From an uncultured Pelagibacteraceae bacterium (GTDB taxonomy: Bacteria > Pseudomonadota > Alphaproteobacteria > Pelagibacterales > Pelagibacteraceae): 64,000 nt of DNA. The translations under genes were made by a program, and so were the position numbers. The stretch lies in contig CACCGK010000001.1 in the NCBI GenBank assembly GCA_902545555.1, positions 62,001 through 126,000 of the forward strand, given 5' to 3'. Shown one piece after another: positions 16,537-26,903 of this stretch. Numbering within the stretch: position 1 is the first letter of the stretch; each line of letters opens with the position of its first letter. The notes under the pieces are model-generated. The model did no database searches. It was not told the DNA's origin and saw nothing but the letters and a program-made list of their open reading frames with translations.

Positions 16537-17299
16537 TTATAAAGAAAAGTTTGAAAAAATGAGAATTGCAGGAAATTTAGCTGCAAGAACTTTGGACATG
16601 TTAACTGAGAATATCAAAGAAGGTGTATCCACTGATCATATCGATAAACTAGGTTATGAATTTATAAGAGACAACGGTGGCTACTCAGCTCCACTATATT
16701 ATAGAGGCTTTACAAAATCGTTATGTACATCTTTAAATCATGTCATATGTCATGGAATACCATCAAATAGAATTTTACAAGAAGGTGACGCTGTAAACGT
16801 AGATGTAACTGCAATCGTTGATAAACATTACGGTGATACAAGCAGGATGTTTTGTATTGGAAAAACCCCAGTAAAGCTAAACAATCTTATAGATGCTACT
16901 TATAATTCTATGATGAAAGCAATTAAAATTTTAAAACCTGGAATTAAATTAGGAGATATTGGCTATGAAATTCAATCTTTTGTAGAAGAAAAAGGATTTT
17001 CAGTCGTCAGAGATTTTTGTGGACACGGAATAAGCACAACATTTCATGAGGCACCAAATATTTTACACTATGGTAAAAAAAATACAGGCATGGAATTAAG
17101 ACCTGGTATGACATTTACAATAGAACCAATGATAAACGCAGGTAAATACGATGTAAAAATGCTAAATGATGGATGGACAGCTGTTACAAAAGACAAATCT
17201 TTATCTGCACAATTTGAACATACACTAGGAATTACTGAAAATGGTTATGAAATCTTTACAGAATCTGCTAAAGGTTACTCAAAGCCCCCATACTTATAA
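16529..17299 (+). CDS. map: Type I methionine aminopeptidase
   Basis: CTSLNHVICHGIPS, FCGHGISTTFHEAPNILHYG, FTIEPMIN. Confidence 0.95.
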   Translation: MTDYKEKFEKMRIAGNLAARTLDMLTENIKEGVSTDHIDKLGYEFIRDNGGYSAPLYYRGFTKSLCTSLNHVICHGIPSNRILQEGDAVNVDVTAIVDKHYGDTSRMFCIGKTPVKLNNLIDATYNSMMKAIKILKPGIKLGDIGYEIQSFVEEKGFSVVRDFCGHGISTTFHEAPNILHYGKKNTGMELRPGMTFTIEPMINAGKYDVKMLNDGWTAVTKDKSLSAQFEHTLGITENGYEIFTESAKGYSKPPYL

Positions 17300-17302
17300 T
17301 TA

Positions 17303-18595
17303 ATGATTAAAAGATACTCGCGAAAAGAATTAACTGATATTTGGTCAGAAGAAAATAAATACAAAATCTGGTTAAATGTAGAAGTTGCAGCTGCTGAGGC
17401 AATGGAAAAACTTGGACAAATTCCAAGAGGTGTTGCTTCAGCTGTAAGAAAAAAAGCTACAATTAATGTAAACAGAATTCACAAAATAGAAACTCAGGTA
17501 AAACACGATGTAATAGCTTTTCTAACCTCTGTTACAGAAAAAGCTGGAATTAAAGCTAGATACCTTCATCAGGGTATGACTTCATCTGATGTTGTAGATA
17601 CTAGTTTTAATATTCAATTGGTCCAATCAGGTAAAATCATTTTAAAAGATATAGATCAAATTTTAAAAATTTTAAAAAAACAAGCAAAAAAATATAAATT
17701 TACTCCCTGTATGGGAAGAAGCCATGGTATCCATGCTGAACCAATTACGTTTGGTTTAAAATTGGCTTCATTCTATGAGGAATTTAAAAGAAATAGAAAA
17801 AGACTAAAAGATGCTATTGAAGAAGTATCAACCTGTGCAATTTCTGGCGCTGTTGGTACATTTGCTAACATTAATCCAAATGTTGAAAAACATGTTGCCA
17901 AAAAATTAGGTTTAAAAGTTGAACCAATTTCCACACAAGTAATTCCAAGGGATAGACATGCATTTTATTTTTCTGTTTTGGGAATTATTGCAGGATCCAT
18001 TGAAAGAGTGGCTGTTGAAATAAGACATCTACAAAGAACTGAAGTTTATGAATTACAAGAATATTTCTCTAAAAATCAAAAAGGCTCTTCCGCAATGCCT
18101 CATAAAAAGAATCCAATCCTAAGCGAAAATTTAACAGGTTTAGCTAGAATGGTTAGAAGCTCTGTTGTGCCAGCGCTTGAAAATATAGCACTTTGGCATG
18201 AAAGAGATATTTCTCATTCTAGTGTTGAAAGAAGTATTGGGCCAGATGCTAATATTACAATTGACTTTGCGTTGGTTAGGCTTGCAAATATTTTAGACAA
18301 AATGATTGTTTATCCTAAAAAAATGCTTGAAAACTTAAATTTAACAAAAGGTTTAATTTTCTCTCAAGAAGTTATGTTGGAGTTAACTAAAAGAGGATTA
18401 AGTAGGGAAAAATCATATAGATTAGTGCAATCTTATACAAAAAAATGTTTTGCAAAAAATTTAAACTTAATTGACGTCATTTCATCTGATAAATTTATAA
18501 TGAGTATAATTTCCCCAAAAAAACTAGAAAATATATTTAATTATTCTAAACACTTTAAAAATGTAAATTTTATCTTTAGAAGAGTTCTTAAATAA
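17303..18595 (+). CDS. purB: Adenylosuccinate lyase
   Basis: MTSSDVVDTS, GRSHGIHAEPITFGLK, GSSAMPHKKNPI. Confidence 0.96.
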   Translation: MIKRYSRKELTDIWSEENKYKIWLNVEVAAAEAMEKLGQIPRGVASAVRKKATINVNRIHKIETQVKHDVIAFLTSVTEKAGIKARYLHQGMTSSDVVDTSFNIQLVQSGKIILKDIDQILKILKKQAKKYKFTPCMGRSHGIHAEPITFGLKLASFYEEFKRNRKRLKDAIEEVSTCAISGAVGTFANINPNVEKHVAKKLGLKVEPISTQVIPRDRHAFYFSVLGIIAGSIERVAVEIRHLQRTEVYELQEYFSKNQKGSSAMPHKKNPILSENLTGLARMVRSSVVPALENIALWHERDISHSSVERSIGPDANITIDFALVRLANILDKMIVYPKKMLENLNLTKGLIFSQEVMLELTKRGLSREKSYRLVQSYTKKCFAKNLNLIDVISSDKFIMSIISPKKLENIFNYSKHFKNVNFIFRRVLK

Positions 18596-19380
18596 TGAAA
18601 AAAGGTAAAAAATTATATGAAGGGAAAGCTAAAATTATTTATGCAACAAATGATAAAAACTTAGTTATCCAATATTTTAAAGATGATGCAACTGCATTTA
18701 ATAATCAAAAAAAAACAACCATAGAAGGTAAAGGCGTTTTAAATAACAGAATATCTGAGCACATACTTTCAAACTTATCTGAGGTTGGAATCAAAAATCA
18801 TTTAGTAAAAAGAATTAATATGAGAGAACAATTAGTTAAGCTTGTTGATATAATACCTATAGAATTTATAGTAAGAAATATTGCAACCGGATCATTAACT
18901 AAAAGATTGGGTATCGAGGAAGGAACTGTACTTGAACGACCATTAATAGAGTACTGTCTTAAAGATGATAAGCTTGGGGATCCAATAATTAGTCGTGAGC
19001 ATATTTTAACTTTTAATTGGCTTAATGTAATGCAGCTTGATTGGATAGATGAAAATCTATCTAGATTAAATGATTTTTTACAAGGAATGTTTAGAGGTGT
19101 CGGAATAAAATTAGTGGATTTTAAAGTTGAATTTGGCTTCACTCATGAAAGTGAAAAAAATCAAATAATATTAGCTGATGAAATAAGCCCTGATACCTGT
19201 AGATTGTGGGATACTATAACAGATAAAAAACTTGATAAAGACAGATTTAGAAAAGATTTAGGAGATCTTATTCCCGCTTATACAGAAGTTGCAAAAAGAC
19301 TGGGAATACTTCATGAACAATCAAATGTTTCTGCAGTAAATGTCACACAACTTTCATCAGTAAAAAGAAAAAAAAAATGA
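18595..19380 (+). CDS. purC: SAICAR synthetase
   Basis: LYEGKAKIIYAT, ADEISPDTCRLWD. Confidence 0.96.
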   Translation: MKKGKKLYEGKAKIIYATNDKNLVIQYFKDDATAFNNQKKTTIEGKGVLNNRISEHILSNLSEVGIKNHLVKRINMREQLVKLVDIIPIEFIVRNIATGSLTKRLGIEEGTVLERPLIEYCLKDDKLGDPIISREHILTFNWLNVMQLDWIDENLSRLNDFLQGMFRGVGIKLVDFKVEFGFTHESEKNQIILADEISPDTCRLWDTITDKKLDKDRFRKDLGDLIPAYTEVAKRLGILHEQSNVSAVNVTQLSSVKRKKK

Positions 19381-19619
19381 AAATTTCTGTAATTATAACT
19401 TTAAAAAAAGATGTTCTTGATCCACAAGGAAAAATAATTCATCAAACTCTAGATGGAATGGGTTTTGATGATGTTAATGAAGTTAGACAAGGTAAATATT
19501 TTGAAATAGACACTAAAGAAACTGATAATGACAAAGCAAAAGCTAAAGTTGAAGAAATGTGTAAAAAACTTTTGGCAAATCTTGTAATTGAAAATTATAA
19601 AATTATTGATTCAAAGTAA
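19377..19619 (+). CDS. purS: FGAM synthetase subunit PurS
   Basis: 80 aa, VLDPQGKIIHQTLDGMGF, between purC and purQ. Confidence 0.93.
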   Translation: MKISVIITLKKDVLDPQGKIIHQTLDGMGFDDVNEVRQGKYFEIDTKETDNDKAKAKVEEMCKKLLANLVIENYKIIDSK

Positions 19620-19622
19620 TTA

Positions 19623-20306
19623 ATGAAATCATCAGTTATTACTTTTCCTGGTTCAAATTGTGACAGAGACATGGATGTTGCTTTGAAGAAGTTTGGATTT
19701 AAAAATAAAATGGTTTGGCATGCTGATGCTGAATTACCAAAAAGTGATTTAGTTGTATTGCCAGGTGGTTTTTCATATGGGGACTACTTAAGATGTGGAA
19801 GTATGGCATCTAAATCAAAAATAATGCAGTCTGTAATTAATTTTGCAAATTCAGGAGGTATGGTTATGGGTATCTGTAATGGATTTCAAATATTGGTAGA
19901 AACTGGTTTGGTTCCAGGTGTTTTGCTTAGAAACAAGTATTTAGAATTTATTTGTAAAAACGTTTTTGTAAAAATTAAAGATAAAAAAAATAAATATTTT
20001 AAAAATGTTGATAACGAAGTTTTAGAATTACATATAGCTCATAATGAAGGTAATTATTTTTGTACAAAAGATCAGTTAAAAGAAATTGAAGATAATAATC
20101 AAATAGCTATCAACTATTGTGATGAAAATGGAAAAATAGAAGATCGATTTAATCCTAATGGATCTATAAAAAATATTGCTGGTATATTTAATAAAGAAAA
20201 AAATGTTCTAGGGATGATGCCCCACCCTGAAAGAATGATTGACACATCTTTATCCGGTGAGGATGGATCATTATTTTTTAAAAACTTAATAAACAACTTA
20301 AAATGA
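19623..20306 (+). CDS. purQ: FGAM synthetase glutaminase subunit PurQ
   Basis: FPGSNCDRDM, GICNGFQILVE, MMPHPERM. Confidence 0.96.
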   Translation: MKSSVITFPGSNCDRDMDVALKKFGFKNKMVWHADAELPKSDLVVLPGGFSYGDYLRCGSMASKSKIMQSVINFANSGGMVMGICNGFQILVETGLVPGVLLRNKYLEFICKNVFVKIKDKKNKYFKNVDNEVLELHIAHNEGNYFCTKDQLKEIEDNNQIAINYCDENGKIEDRFNPNGSIKNIAGIFNKEKNVLGMMPHPERMIDTSLSGEDGSLFFKNLINNLK

Positions 20307-22495
20307 TTGTAAACGAACAAGTAGCAGTTGATCATGGTTTAAAGAAAGATGAATACGCTAAAATTTGTGAACTTTTGAAGAGAACTCCTAATATTACTGA
20401 ATTAGGTATTTTTTCTGCAATGTGGAATGAACATTGTTCTTACAAATCATCAAGATTACATTTAAAAAAACTACCTACTAAAGGAAAGAAAGTTATTCAA
20501 GGTCCTGGAGAAAATGCAGGTGTAATCGATATTGAGGATAATGATGCAATAGTTTTTAAAATAGAAAGTCACAATCACCCTTCATTTATTGAACCTTATC
20601 AAGGTGCTGCTACCGGTGTAGGAGGAATAATGAGAGATGTATTTACAATGGGTGCAAGACCAATAGCTAACTTGAACTCAATACATTTTGGATCACCACA
20701 ACATAAAAAAACTAAAAATTTATTAAGAGGTGTTGTTCATGGCATAGGTGGTTATGGAAATTGTATGGGTGTTCCAACAATTGCTGGCCAAACAAGTTTT
20801 GATAGTTCTTATAATGGAAATATTTTGGTTAACGCTATGACATTAGGATTGGTCAAAAAAAATAAGATTTTTTACTCTAAAGCAGCTGGCTTAAATAAGC
20901 CTGTTATTTATGTTGGATCTAAAACTGGAAGAGATGGAATACATGGTGCAAGTATGGCTTCAGCTAGCTTTGATGAAAAAATTGAGGAAAAGAAACCAAC
21001 AGTTCAAGTTGGAGATCCGTTTACTGAGAAACTTTTACTTGAAGCTTGTTTAGAGCTAATGGCTGGAGACTCCATTATAGCTATTCAAGATATGGGTGCT
21101 GCAGGATTAACTTCTTCAAGTATTGAAATGGCTTCAAAAGGAAACCTTGGAATTGAAATCAATTTAAATAAAGTACCTTGCAGAGAAAACAAAATGACAC
21201 CTTATGAAATTATGCTTTCTGAGAGCCAAGAAAGAATGTTGATTGTTTTAGAAAACGGTAAAGAAGAACAGGCAAAAAAAATATTTGATAAATGGAACTT
21301 AGATTTTGCAGTAATCGGCAAAACTACTAAATCTAAAAAGATAGAACTTTATTTTGATGAAAAAAAAGTTGCAGACATTCCAGTTAATACTTTGGTTGAA
21401 AACTCTCCTATGTATAATCGTAAATGGAAAAAAGCCAAACTTCCAAAAAAAAATAAGATTAAAAAAGAAGATATTAAACATTTAAAAATTATTGATACTT
21501 TAAAAAAAATTTTAATGAATCCAAATGTGTGTAGTAAAGAATGGATTTGGCAACAGTATGATCATACAGTCATGGGAGACACAATACAAAAACCTGGTGG
21601 AGACGCAGGTGTTGTAAGAGTTCATGGAACAGATAAAGCAGTGGCTGCCTCTGTAGATTCTTCTGCAGTATATTGCTGGGCTCATCCTTTAACTGGTGGA
21701 AAGCAAGTAGTATGTGAAAGTTTTAGAAATCTTATATCGGTGGGGGCTAAACCAATTGCTATTACCAATTGTTTGAATTTTGGTAGTCCTGAAAACGAGG
21801 AAAATATGGGTGAGTTTGTTGAATGTGTTCAAGGTATTGGTGAAGCAAGCGAATATTTAAAATACCCTGTTGTCTCTGGAAATGTATCTTTCTACAACCA
21901 AACAAAAGAAGAAGGGATTAAACCCACACCTGCAATTGGAGGAGTTGGGTTAATAAAGGATTATAAGAATATGATCACTATGGAGTTTAAAGAAGTCGAT
22001 AATTTAGTTTTAGTGATTGGAAAAACTGAAGGACATATTGATCAAAGTTTATTTGCAAGAAATATTTTAGATGAAAAAAATGGACCCCCACCTGAAGTAA
22101 ATTTATTTAATGAAAAAAATAATGGAGAAACATTACTCAAATTGATTGATAATAATTTAATAAAAAGTGCTCATGATGTTTCTTTAGGAGGCATAATTAC
22201 TGCGGTAGCAAAAATGTGTATTAAAGGAAAAAAAGGAATAAATATTAAAAAACTTAAATATCTAATTAATGAAATAGAATACTTTTTTGCTGAAGATCAG
22301 GGTAGATATATCATAGAAATAAACAAAAAAGATTTTAAAAAAGTAGCTGATATATTGAATAAAAATGCAGTTCATTTTGATGAGCTTGGAACAATTACTG
22401 AAAAAGAACTATATATTAACGATAAGACAAAAGTTACAATTGACGAATTATCAACTTCAAATAAAAGTTGGTTAAATAATTATATGAGTAAATAA
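20303..22495 (+). CDS. purL: FGAM synthetase subunit PurL
   Basis: MWNEHCSYKSSR, ESHNHPSFIEPYQGAATGVGGI. Confidence 0.97.
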   Translation: MIVNEQVAVDHGLKKDEYAKICELLKRTPNITELGIFSAMWNEHCSYKSSRLHLKKLPTKGKKVIQGPGENAGVIDIEDNDAIVFKIESHNHPSFIEPYQGAATGVGGIMRDVFTMGARPIANLNSIHFGSPQHKKTKNLLRGVVHGIGGYGNCMGVPTIAGQTSFDSSYNGNILVNAMTLGLVKKNKIFYSKAAGLNKPVIYVGSKTGRDGIHGASMASASFDEKIEEKKPTVQVGDPFTEKLLLEACLELMAGDSIIAIQDMGAAGLTSSSIEMASKGNLGIEINLNKVPCRENKMTPYEIMLSESQERMLIVLENGKEEQAKKIFDKWNLDFAVIGKTTKSKKIELYFDEKKVADIPVNTLVENSPMYNRKWKKAKLPKKNKIKKEDIKHLKIIDTLKKILMNPNVCSKEWIWQQYDHTVMGDTIQKPGGDAGVVRVHGTDKAVAASVDSSAVYCWAHPLTGGKQVVCESFRNLISVGAKPIAITNCLNFGSPENEENMGEFVECVQGIGEASEYLKYPVVSGNVSFYNQTKEEGIKPTPAIGGVGLIKDYKNMITMEFKEVDNLVLVIGKTEGHIDQSLFARNILDEKNGPPPEVNLFNEKNNGETLLKLIDNNLIKSAHDVSLGGIITAVAKMCIKGKKGINIKKLKYLINEIEYFFAEDQGRYIIEINKKDFKKVADILNKNAVHFDELGTITEKELYINDKTKVTIDELSTSNKSWLNNYMSK

Positions 22496-22725
22496 TGGCA
22501 ATGGATTTAAAAGAAATTGAGAATTTTATAAAGGAAGCAATGCCAGATGCAATTGTTGAAATACAAGATTTGGCAGGTGATGGAAATCATTATTCAGCTA
22601 CCGTTACCTCTTCACAATTTTCTGGAAAAAGTAAAATTGAGCAACATAAAATGGTTTACAACTCATTAAAAGGTAGAATGGGTAATGAACTTCATGCATT
22701 AGCAATTAAAACAAAGGAGAGTTAA
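22495..22725 (+). CDS. bolA: BolA family protein
   Basis: LAGDGNHYSATVTSSQFSGKSKIEQHKMVY; followed by monothiol glutaredoxin. Confidence 0.93.
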   Translation: MAMDLKEIENFIKEAMPDAIVEIQDLAGDGNHYSATVTSSQFSGKSKIEQHKMVYNSLKGRMGNELHALAIKTKES

Positions 22726-23064
22726 ATGGATCAACAAACAAATGATTTAATAAAAAAAGAAATCGAAAACAACGAAGTATGTTTATTTATGAAAGGCACA
22801 CCTGACGCTCCACAATGTGGATTTTCAATGGCTACTTCAAATATTTTAAAAATACTAGAAGTAAATTTTAAGGGTATAAATGTTTTAGAAAATCAAAATT
22901 TAAGAGAAGGTATTAAAATATTTAGTGATTGGCCAACAATTCCTCAGCTTTATGTTAAAAATGAATTTGTAGGCGGATGCGATATTGTTAAAGAAATGTA
23001 TGAAAGTGGTGAATTGACAAAACTTTTTGAAAGCAAAAATATTAATTTTAAGGCTAAAAGCTAA
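22726..23064 (+). CDS. grxD: Monothiol glutaredoxin, Grx4 family
   Basis: [19 protein letters not shown] active site; [18 protein letters not shown]. Confidence 0.95.
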   Translation: MDQQTNDLIKKEIENNEVCLFMKGTPDAPQCGFSMATSNILKILEVNFKGINVLENQNLREGIKIFSDWPTIPQLYVKNEFVGGCDIVKEMYESGELTKLFESKNINFKAKS

Positions 23065-23682
23065 TTATCTAGAGTAATATTCAATTACTAGATTAGGCTC
23101 CATAACAATTGGATATGGAACTTCTTCAAACTTTGGAACTCTAACAAACTTAAGTTTTTTATTTTTTTCATCCATTTGAATATATTCTGGAGTTTCTCGC
23201 TCTTTATTTGCAAGAGCAATATCGATTATTGCAAGTTGTTTAGATTTATCTCTTATCTCAATTGAATCTTCTTCTCTAACTAAATAGCTTCCAATATTTA
23301 CTTTTTTACCATTCACTTTTACATGGCCATGATTGATTAATTGTCTAGCTGAAAAAATTGTTGTTGCAAATTTTGCTCTGTATATAACAGCATCTAATCT
23401 TCTTTCAAGAAGGCCAATTAAGTTTTCACCAGTATCACCTTTAAGCATAACTGCTTTTTTGTAAATATTTCTAAATTGTCTCTCGTTAATATTACCATAA
23501 TAGGCTTTTAATTTTTGTTTAGCTTGAAGCTGTATTCCATAATCAGATGGCTTTGATGTTTTTGTTTGACCATGTTGTCCTGGTCCATAAGCTCTAGTAT
23601 TAAAAGGACTTTTAGGTCTTCCCCAAAGGTTAACTTTTAATCTTCTGTCTACTTTATGTTTAGAGTTTAATCTTTTTGTCAT
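23065..23682 (-). CDS. rpsD: 30S ribosomal protein S4
   Basis: [46 protein letters not shown]. Confidence 0.97.
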   Translation of the reverse strand: MTKRLNSKHKVDRRLKVNLWGRPKSPFNTRAYGPGQHGQTKTSKPSDYGIQLQAKQKLKAYYGNINERQFRNIYKKAVMLKGDTGENLIGLLERRLDAVIYRAKFATTIFSARQLINHGHVKVNGKKVNIGSYLVREEDSIEIRDKSKQLAIIDIALANKERETPEYIQMDEKNKKLKFVRVPKFEEVPYPIVMEPNLVIEYYSR

Positions 23683-23710
23683 TTGATAGTGGGCTTTATA
23701 AACTTACTCA

Positions 23711-24436
23711 TCATTTTGTCAATCGACGTTTTTTACCTAAACTCGCAAATACCCCTGATAAAATACGTGTTTCTTTGGTTGATAATTCCATCCTATAAAA
23801 AATACTCCTCAAGTTTTCAAGCATTATTGGTTTCTTCTCTTTTGATTTAAAGAAATTAATCTCTTCAAGATTCTGAACACAAAGATTTGCCATAGCAATA
23901 ATCTCATTTTTAGATGCTGATTTGACTTTATTTGATTTCTTAAAGGAAGATGCTTTTGAATTAATTATGCTTGATAGATATTGAGCAATTATTATTAAGC
24001 TATGAGATAGATTTAATGATTTAAAATCAGGATTCGTTGAAATTTGAAGAGTATAATTTGCATAGCTTATTTCATTGTTTGACAATCCAGATGCTTCTGA
24101 GCCAAATAAAAAAGCTATTTTCTTTTTATAATTTATTTTTTTTAAATCTTCTAACTTAATATGTTTAATATTTTTATTTCTAAATCGCGCAGATGTTGCA
24201 ATTACAATATCTACATTCTTTAAAGATTTTTCCAAACTATCAAAATTCTTTGCCTTATTAATTATATTTTTTGCTCCTACTGAAGTTGCTAAAATTTTAT
24301 CATTTGGAAATATTGGTTTGGGATCAATAACAATAAGTTTATTAAAATTAAAATTTTTCATTCCTCTTGCACATGCTCCTATGTTTTCAGAGAGTTGAGG
24401 TTTGTGTAAAATAAAAGAAATATTATTAACAGACAT
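23711..24436 (-). CDS. RNA methyltransferase, TrmJ/TrmH family
   Basis: FILHKPQLSENIGACARGMKNF, FLFGSEASGLSNNE. Confidence 0.88.
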   Translation of the reverse strand: MSVNNISFILHKPQLSENIGACARGMKNFNFNKLIVIDPKPIFPNDKILATSVGAKNIINKAKNFDSLEKSLKNVDIVIATSARFRNKNIKHIKLEDLKKINYKKKIAFLFGSEASGLSNNEISYANYTLQISTNPDFKSLNLSHSLIIIAQYLSSIINSKASSFKKSNKVKSASKNEIIAMANLCVQNLEEINFFKSKEKKPIMLENLRSIFYRMELSTKETRILSGVFASLGKKRRLTK

Positions 24437-25299
24437 TAATCTATGCCATGATTTCTGTTGTAATTGGAAATAGCTGATGGTTTAATATCATTTAAATATT
24501 TAGGATCTACTGTCCAAATAGAAACTTTTAAAGGATAACATTTTGCTACATCGGATGAGTGTTCAGATCCGCAATCACCACCTGGGCAGGCAGAAAGTGC
24601 ACCTAACAAATCTGTTTCAGCAAAAAATTCTAAATAATCACCAGGTCTTACAGGACTTGCTTTCATAAAGTATTGTTTAGTATCATTGGTAAATCCAGTT
24701 AACATAAATACATTTAATACATCATGAACTATTTTTTCTGCATGATCTAATTGAACATTTTTTTCTTTAACCAAAGCTCTTGTTAAGTTTGAATGACAGC
24801 AATAATGATAATCGTTATCACTCAAAAGTTTTGATGTATAAGGATCACACCTGGTGCCAATTACATCATGAACTGATCCTCCATCTTCGTCATAATCATA
24901 CCAGTCCAAAGTATCCCAAGTTATTGTTGCTAAAGATCTAAGATAAGGAAAACTACTAAACATCTTATCTCCAACAGAAAGATGAGTTCCATAGAGTGCT
25001 CTTGTTTTTCCTGAGTAGAATTTTTCCTCTAAATTATTCAAATTAAATAAATTTAAATCACCTACTTGAGGTCCCTCTACACTTTCAATTCTAAAAAACT
25101 CACCAAATTTAACTTCAAACGTTTTTGCGTCTCTTGGAGATATTATGACTTCCTCTTTTTTAACCAAGTGTTCTCTAGCGGAATGTAAAATACTTAAATT
25201 TTTTACTTCAATATTGGTATTTGGGTAACATACTATTGGTTTGGCTCCTATTCTATCTTTTAGATCAGATGGTTTTTCTGAAAATTTTTTAATTTTCAT
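24436..25299 (-). CDS. Urea carboxylase-associated family (DUF1989) protein
   Basis: EFFRIESVEGPQVGDLNLFN; GTRCDPYTSKLLSDNDYHYCCHSNLTRAL; C..GDCGSEHS. Confidence 0.8.
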   Translation of the reverse strand: MKIKKFSEKPSDLKDRIGAKPIVCYPNTNIEVKNLSILHSAREHLVKKEEVIISPRDAKTFEVKFGEFFRIESVEGPQVGDLNLFNLNNLEEKFYSGKTRALYGTHLSVGDKMFSSFPYLRSLATITWDTLDWYDYDEDGGSVHDVIGTRCDPYTSKLLSDNDYHYCCHSNLTRALVKEKNVQLDHAEKIVHDVLNVFMLTGFTNDTKQYFMKASPVRPGDYLEFFAETDLLGALSACPGGDCGSEHSSDVAKCYPLKVSIWTVDPKYLNDIKPSAISNYNRNHGID

Positions 25300-25301
25300 T
25301 C

Positions 25302-26903
25302 TTACGAACTTCCAGGAGCTTTATCTTTAAATAACTTATAATCTAAACTATCAACAAGAGCTTTGAAAGATGCATCAATAATATTTGGTGATACTCCAAT
25401 AGTAAACCAATTAACACCTTTCGAATCTGTACTTTCAATACTTACTCTTGTTACAGCTTCTGTACCAGTGTTTAAAATTCTAACTTTGTAATCAACTAGT
25501 CTTAAATCTTTTAAATATTCTGAATATTTAGCAAGCTTGTTAACATTCTTTCTAATTGCATTATCTAGAGCATTAACAGGTCCGTTTCCTTGTCCTTCAC
25601 ACAGAATTTTGTCTCCGTCTACTTCTAGTTGAGCTTTTGCATATGAAACTATTTCTCCTGCATTGTCTTTCTTTACTGAAACATCGTATTCATTAATTGA
25701 AATATATCTTGGTATTTCCCCCATTAATCTACGAGCTAACAACTCAAAGGATGCATCAGCACCATCATAACTATAACCAATAAATTCTCTATCTTTAACT
25801 TCATCTAAAAGTTTTTTAATTTTTGGATCACTTTTCTCAACTTTAATTCCTATTAAATTCAATCTCGACATAATATTAGATTGTCCCGATTGATCTGAAA
25901 CAACTATATTTCTAGAGTTTCCAACTTCTTCTGGATTTATGTGCTCATAAGTTTTAGGATCTTTTTGAACTGCTGAAACATGCATTCCTCCCTTATGAGA
26001 AAAAGCAGACGCTCCAACATAAGGTAAATGTTTGTTTGGTTTCCTGTTTAATATTTCATCCAATAACCTTGAGCATTGAGTTAAGTTTTTTAAATTTTCT
26101 CTTTTAATACTTAGTTCAAACTTAACTGAAAAATCTTTCTTTAAAAAAAAAGAGGGAATTAATGACATTAAATTAGCATTTCCACATCTTTCCCCCAAAC
26201 CATTGATTGTACCCTGAACTTGTCTAACACCTGCTTGAACTGCTGCAAGACTATTAGCTACTGCATTTTCAGTATCATTATGAGCATGTATTCCTAAATT
26301 TTTTCCAGGAATTTGTTTGCTTACTTCAGATACGATTTCTGTTACCTCGTGTGGAAGTGTACCACCGTTAGTATCACATAATACAATCCATCTAGCACCA
26401 TTATCAAAAGCAGCTTTCAAACATAACATTGCATATTCTGGATTAGCTTTATATCCATCAAAAAAATGTTCAGCATCAAACATGAACTCTTTTCCAGATT
26501 TAACAATATGTTTTGTGCTTTCACTTATATTTATTAAATTCTGCTCATTACTTATTCCTAATGCAACATCAACTTGAAAATCCCATGATTTGCCAAATAA
26601 GCATACAGAAGTACTTTTTGAATTAATTAATGATGAGAGCATAGGGTCATTTTCTGCACTATGTTCTGATTTTTTAGTCATTCCAAATGCTGTTAATTTT
26701 GTTGATTTAAAATTATGATCTTTATTGAAAAACTCAGTATCAGTTGGATTTGCTCCTGGCCATCCTCCCTCAACATAATCAACACCTAATTTGTCTAATT
26801 CTGATGAAATTTTTTCCTTATCATCAATAGAAAAGTCTACACCTTGGGTTTGGGCACCATCTCGTAGTGTCGTATCATATATATATAAACGATCTTTACT
26901 CAT
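25302..26903 (-). CDS. cimA: Citramalate synthase (CimA-type alpha-IPM synthase family)
   Basis: YDTTLRDGAQTQGVDFS, GIHAHNDTENAVANSLAAVQAG, QGTINGLGERCGNANL. Confidence 0.92.
   Translation of the reverse strand: MSKDRLYIYDTTLRDGAQTQGVDFSIDDKEKISSELDKLGVDYVEGGWPGANPTDTEFFNKDHNFKSTKLTAFGMTKKSEHSAENDPMLSSLINSKSTSVCLFGKSWDFQVDVALGISNEQNLINISESTKHIVKSGKEFMFDAEHFFDGYKANPEYAMLCLKAAFDNGARWIVLCDTNGGTLPHEVTEIVSEVSKQIPGKNLGIHAHNDTENAVANSLAAVQAGVRQVQGTINGLGERCGNANLMSLIPSFFLKKDFSVKFELSIKRENLKNLTQCSRLLDEILNRKPNKHLPYVGASAFSHKGGMHVSAVQKDPKTYEHINPEEVGNSRNIVVSDQSGQSNIMSRLNLIGIKVEKSDPKIKKLLDEVKDREFIGYSYDGADASFELLARRLMGEIPRYISINEYDVSVKKDNAGEIVSYAKAQLEVDGDKILCEGQGNGPVNALDNAIRKNVNKLAKYSEYLKDLRLVDYKVRILNTGTEAVTRVSIESTDSKGVNWFTIGVSPNIIDASFKALVDSLDYKLFKDKAPGSS

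Noticed and set aside
19377-22495. Split purS/purQ/purL as an unusual arrangement
   Set aside because: Three-component FGAM synthetase is standard in alphaproteobacteria
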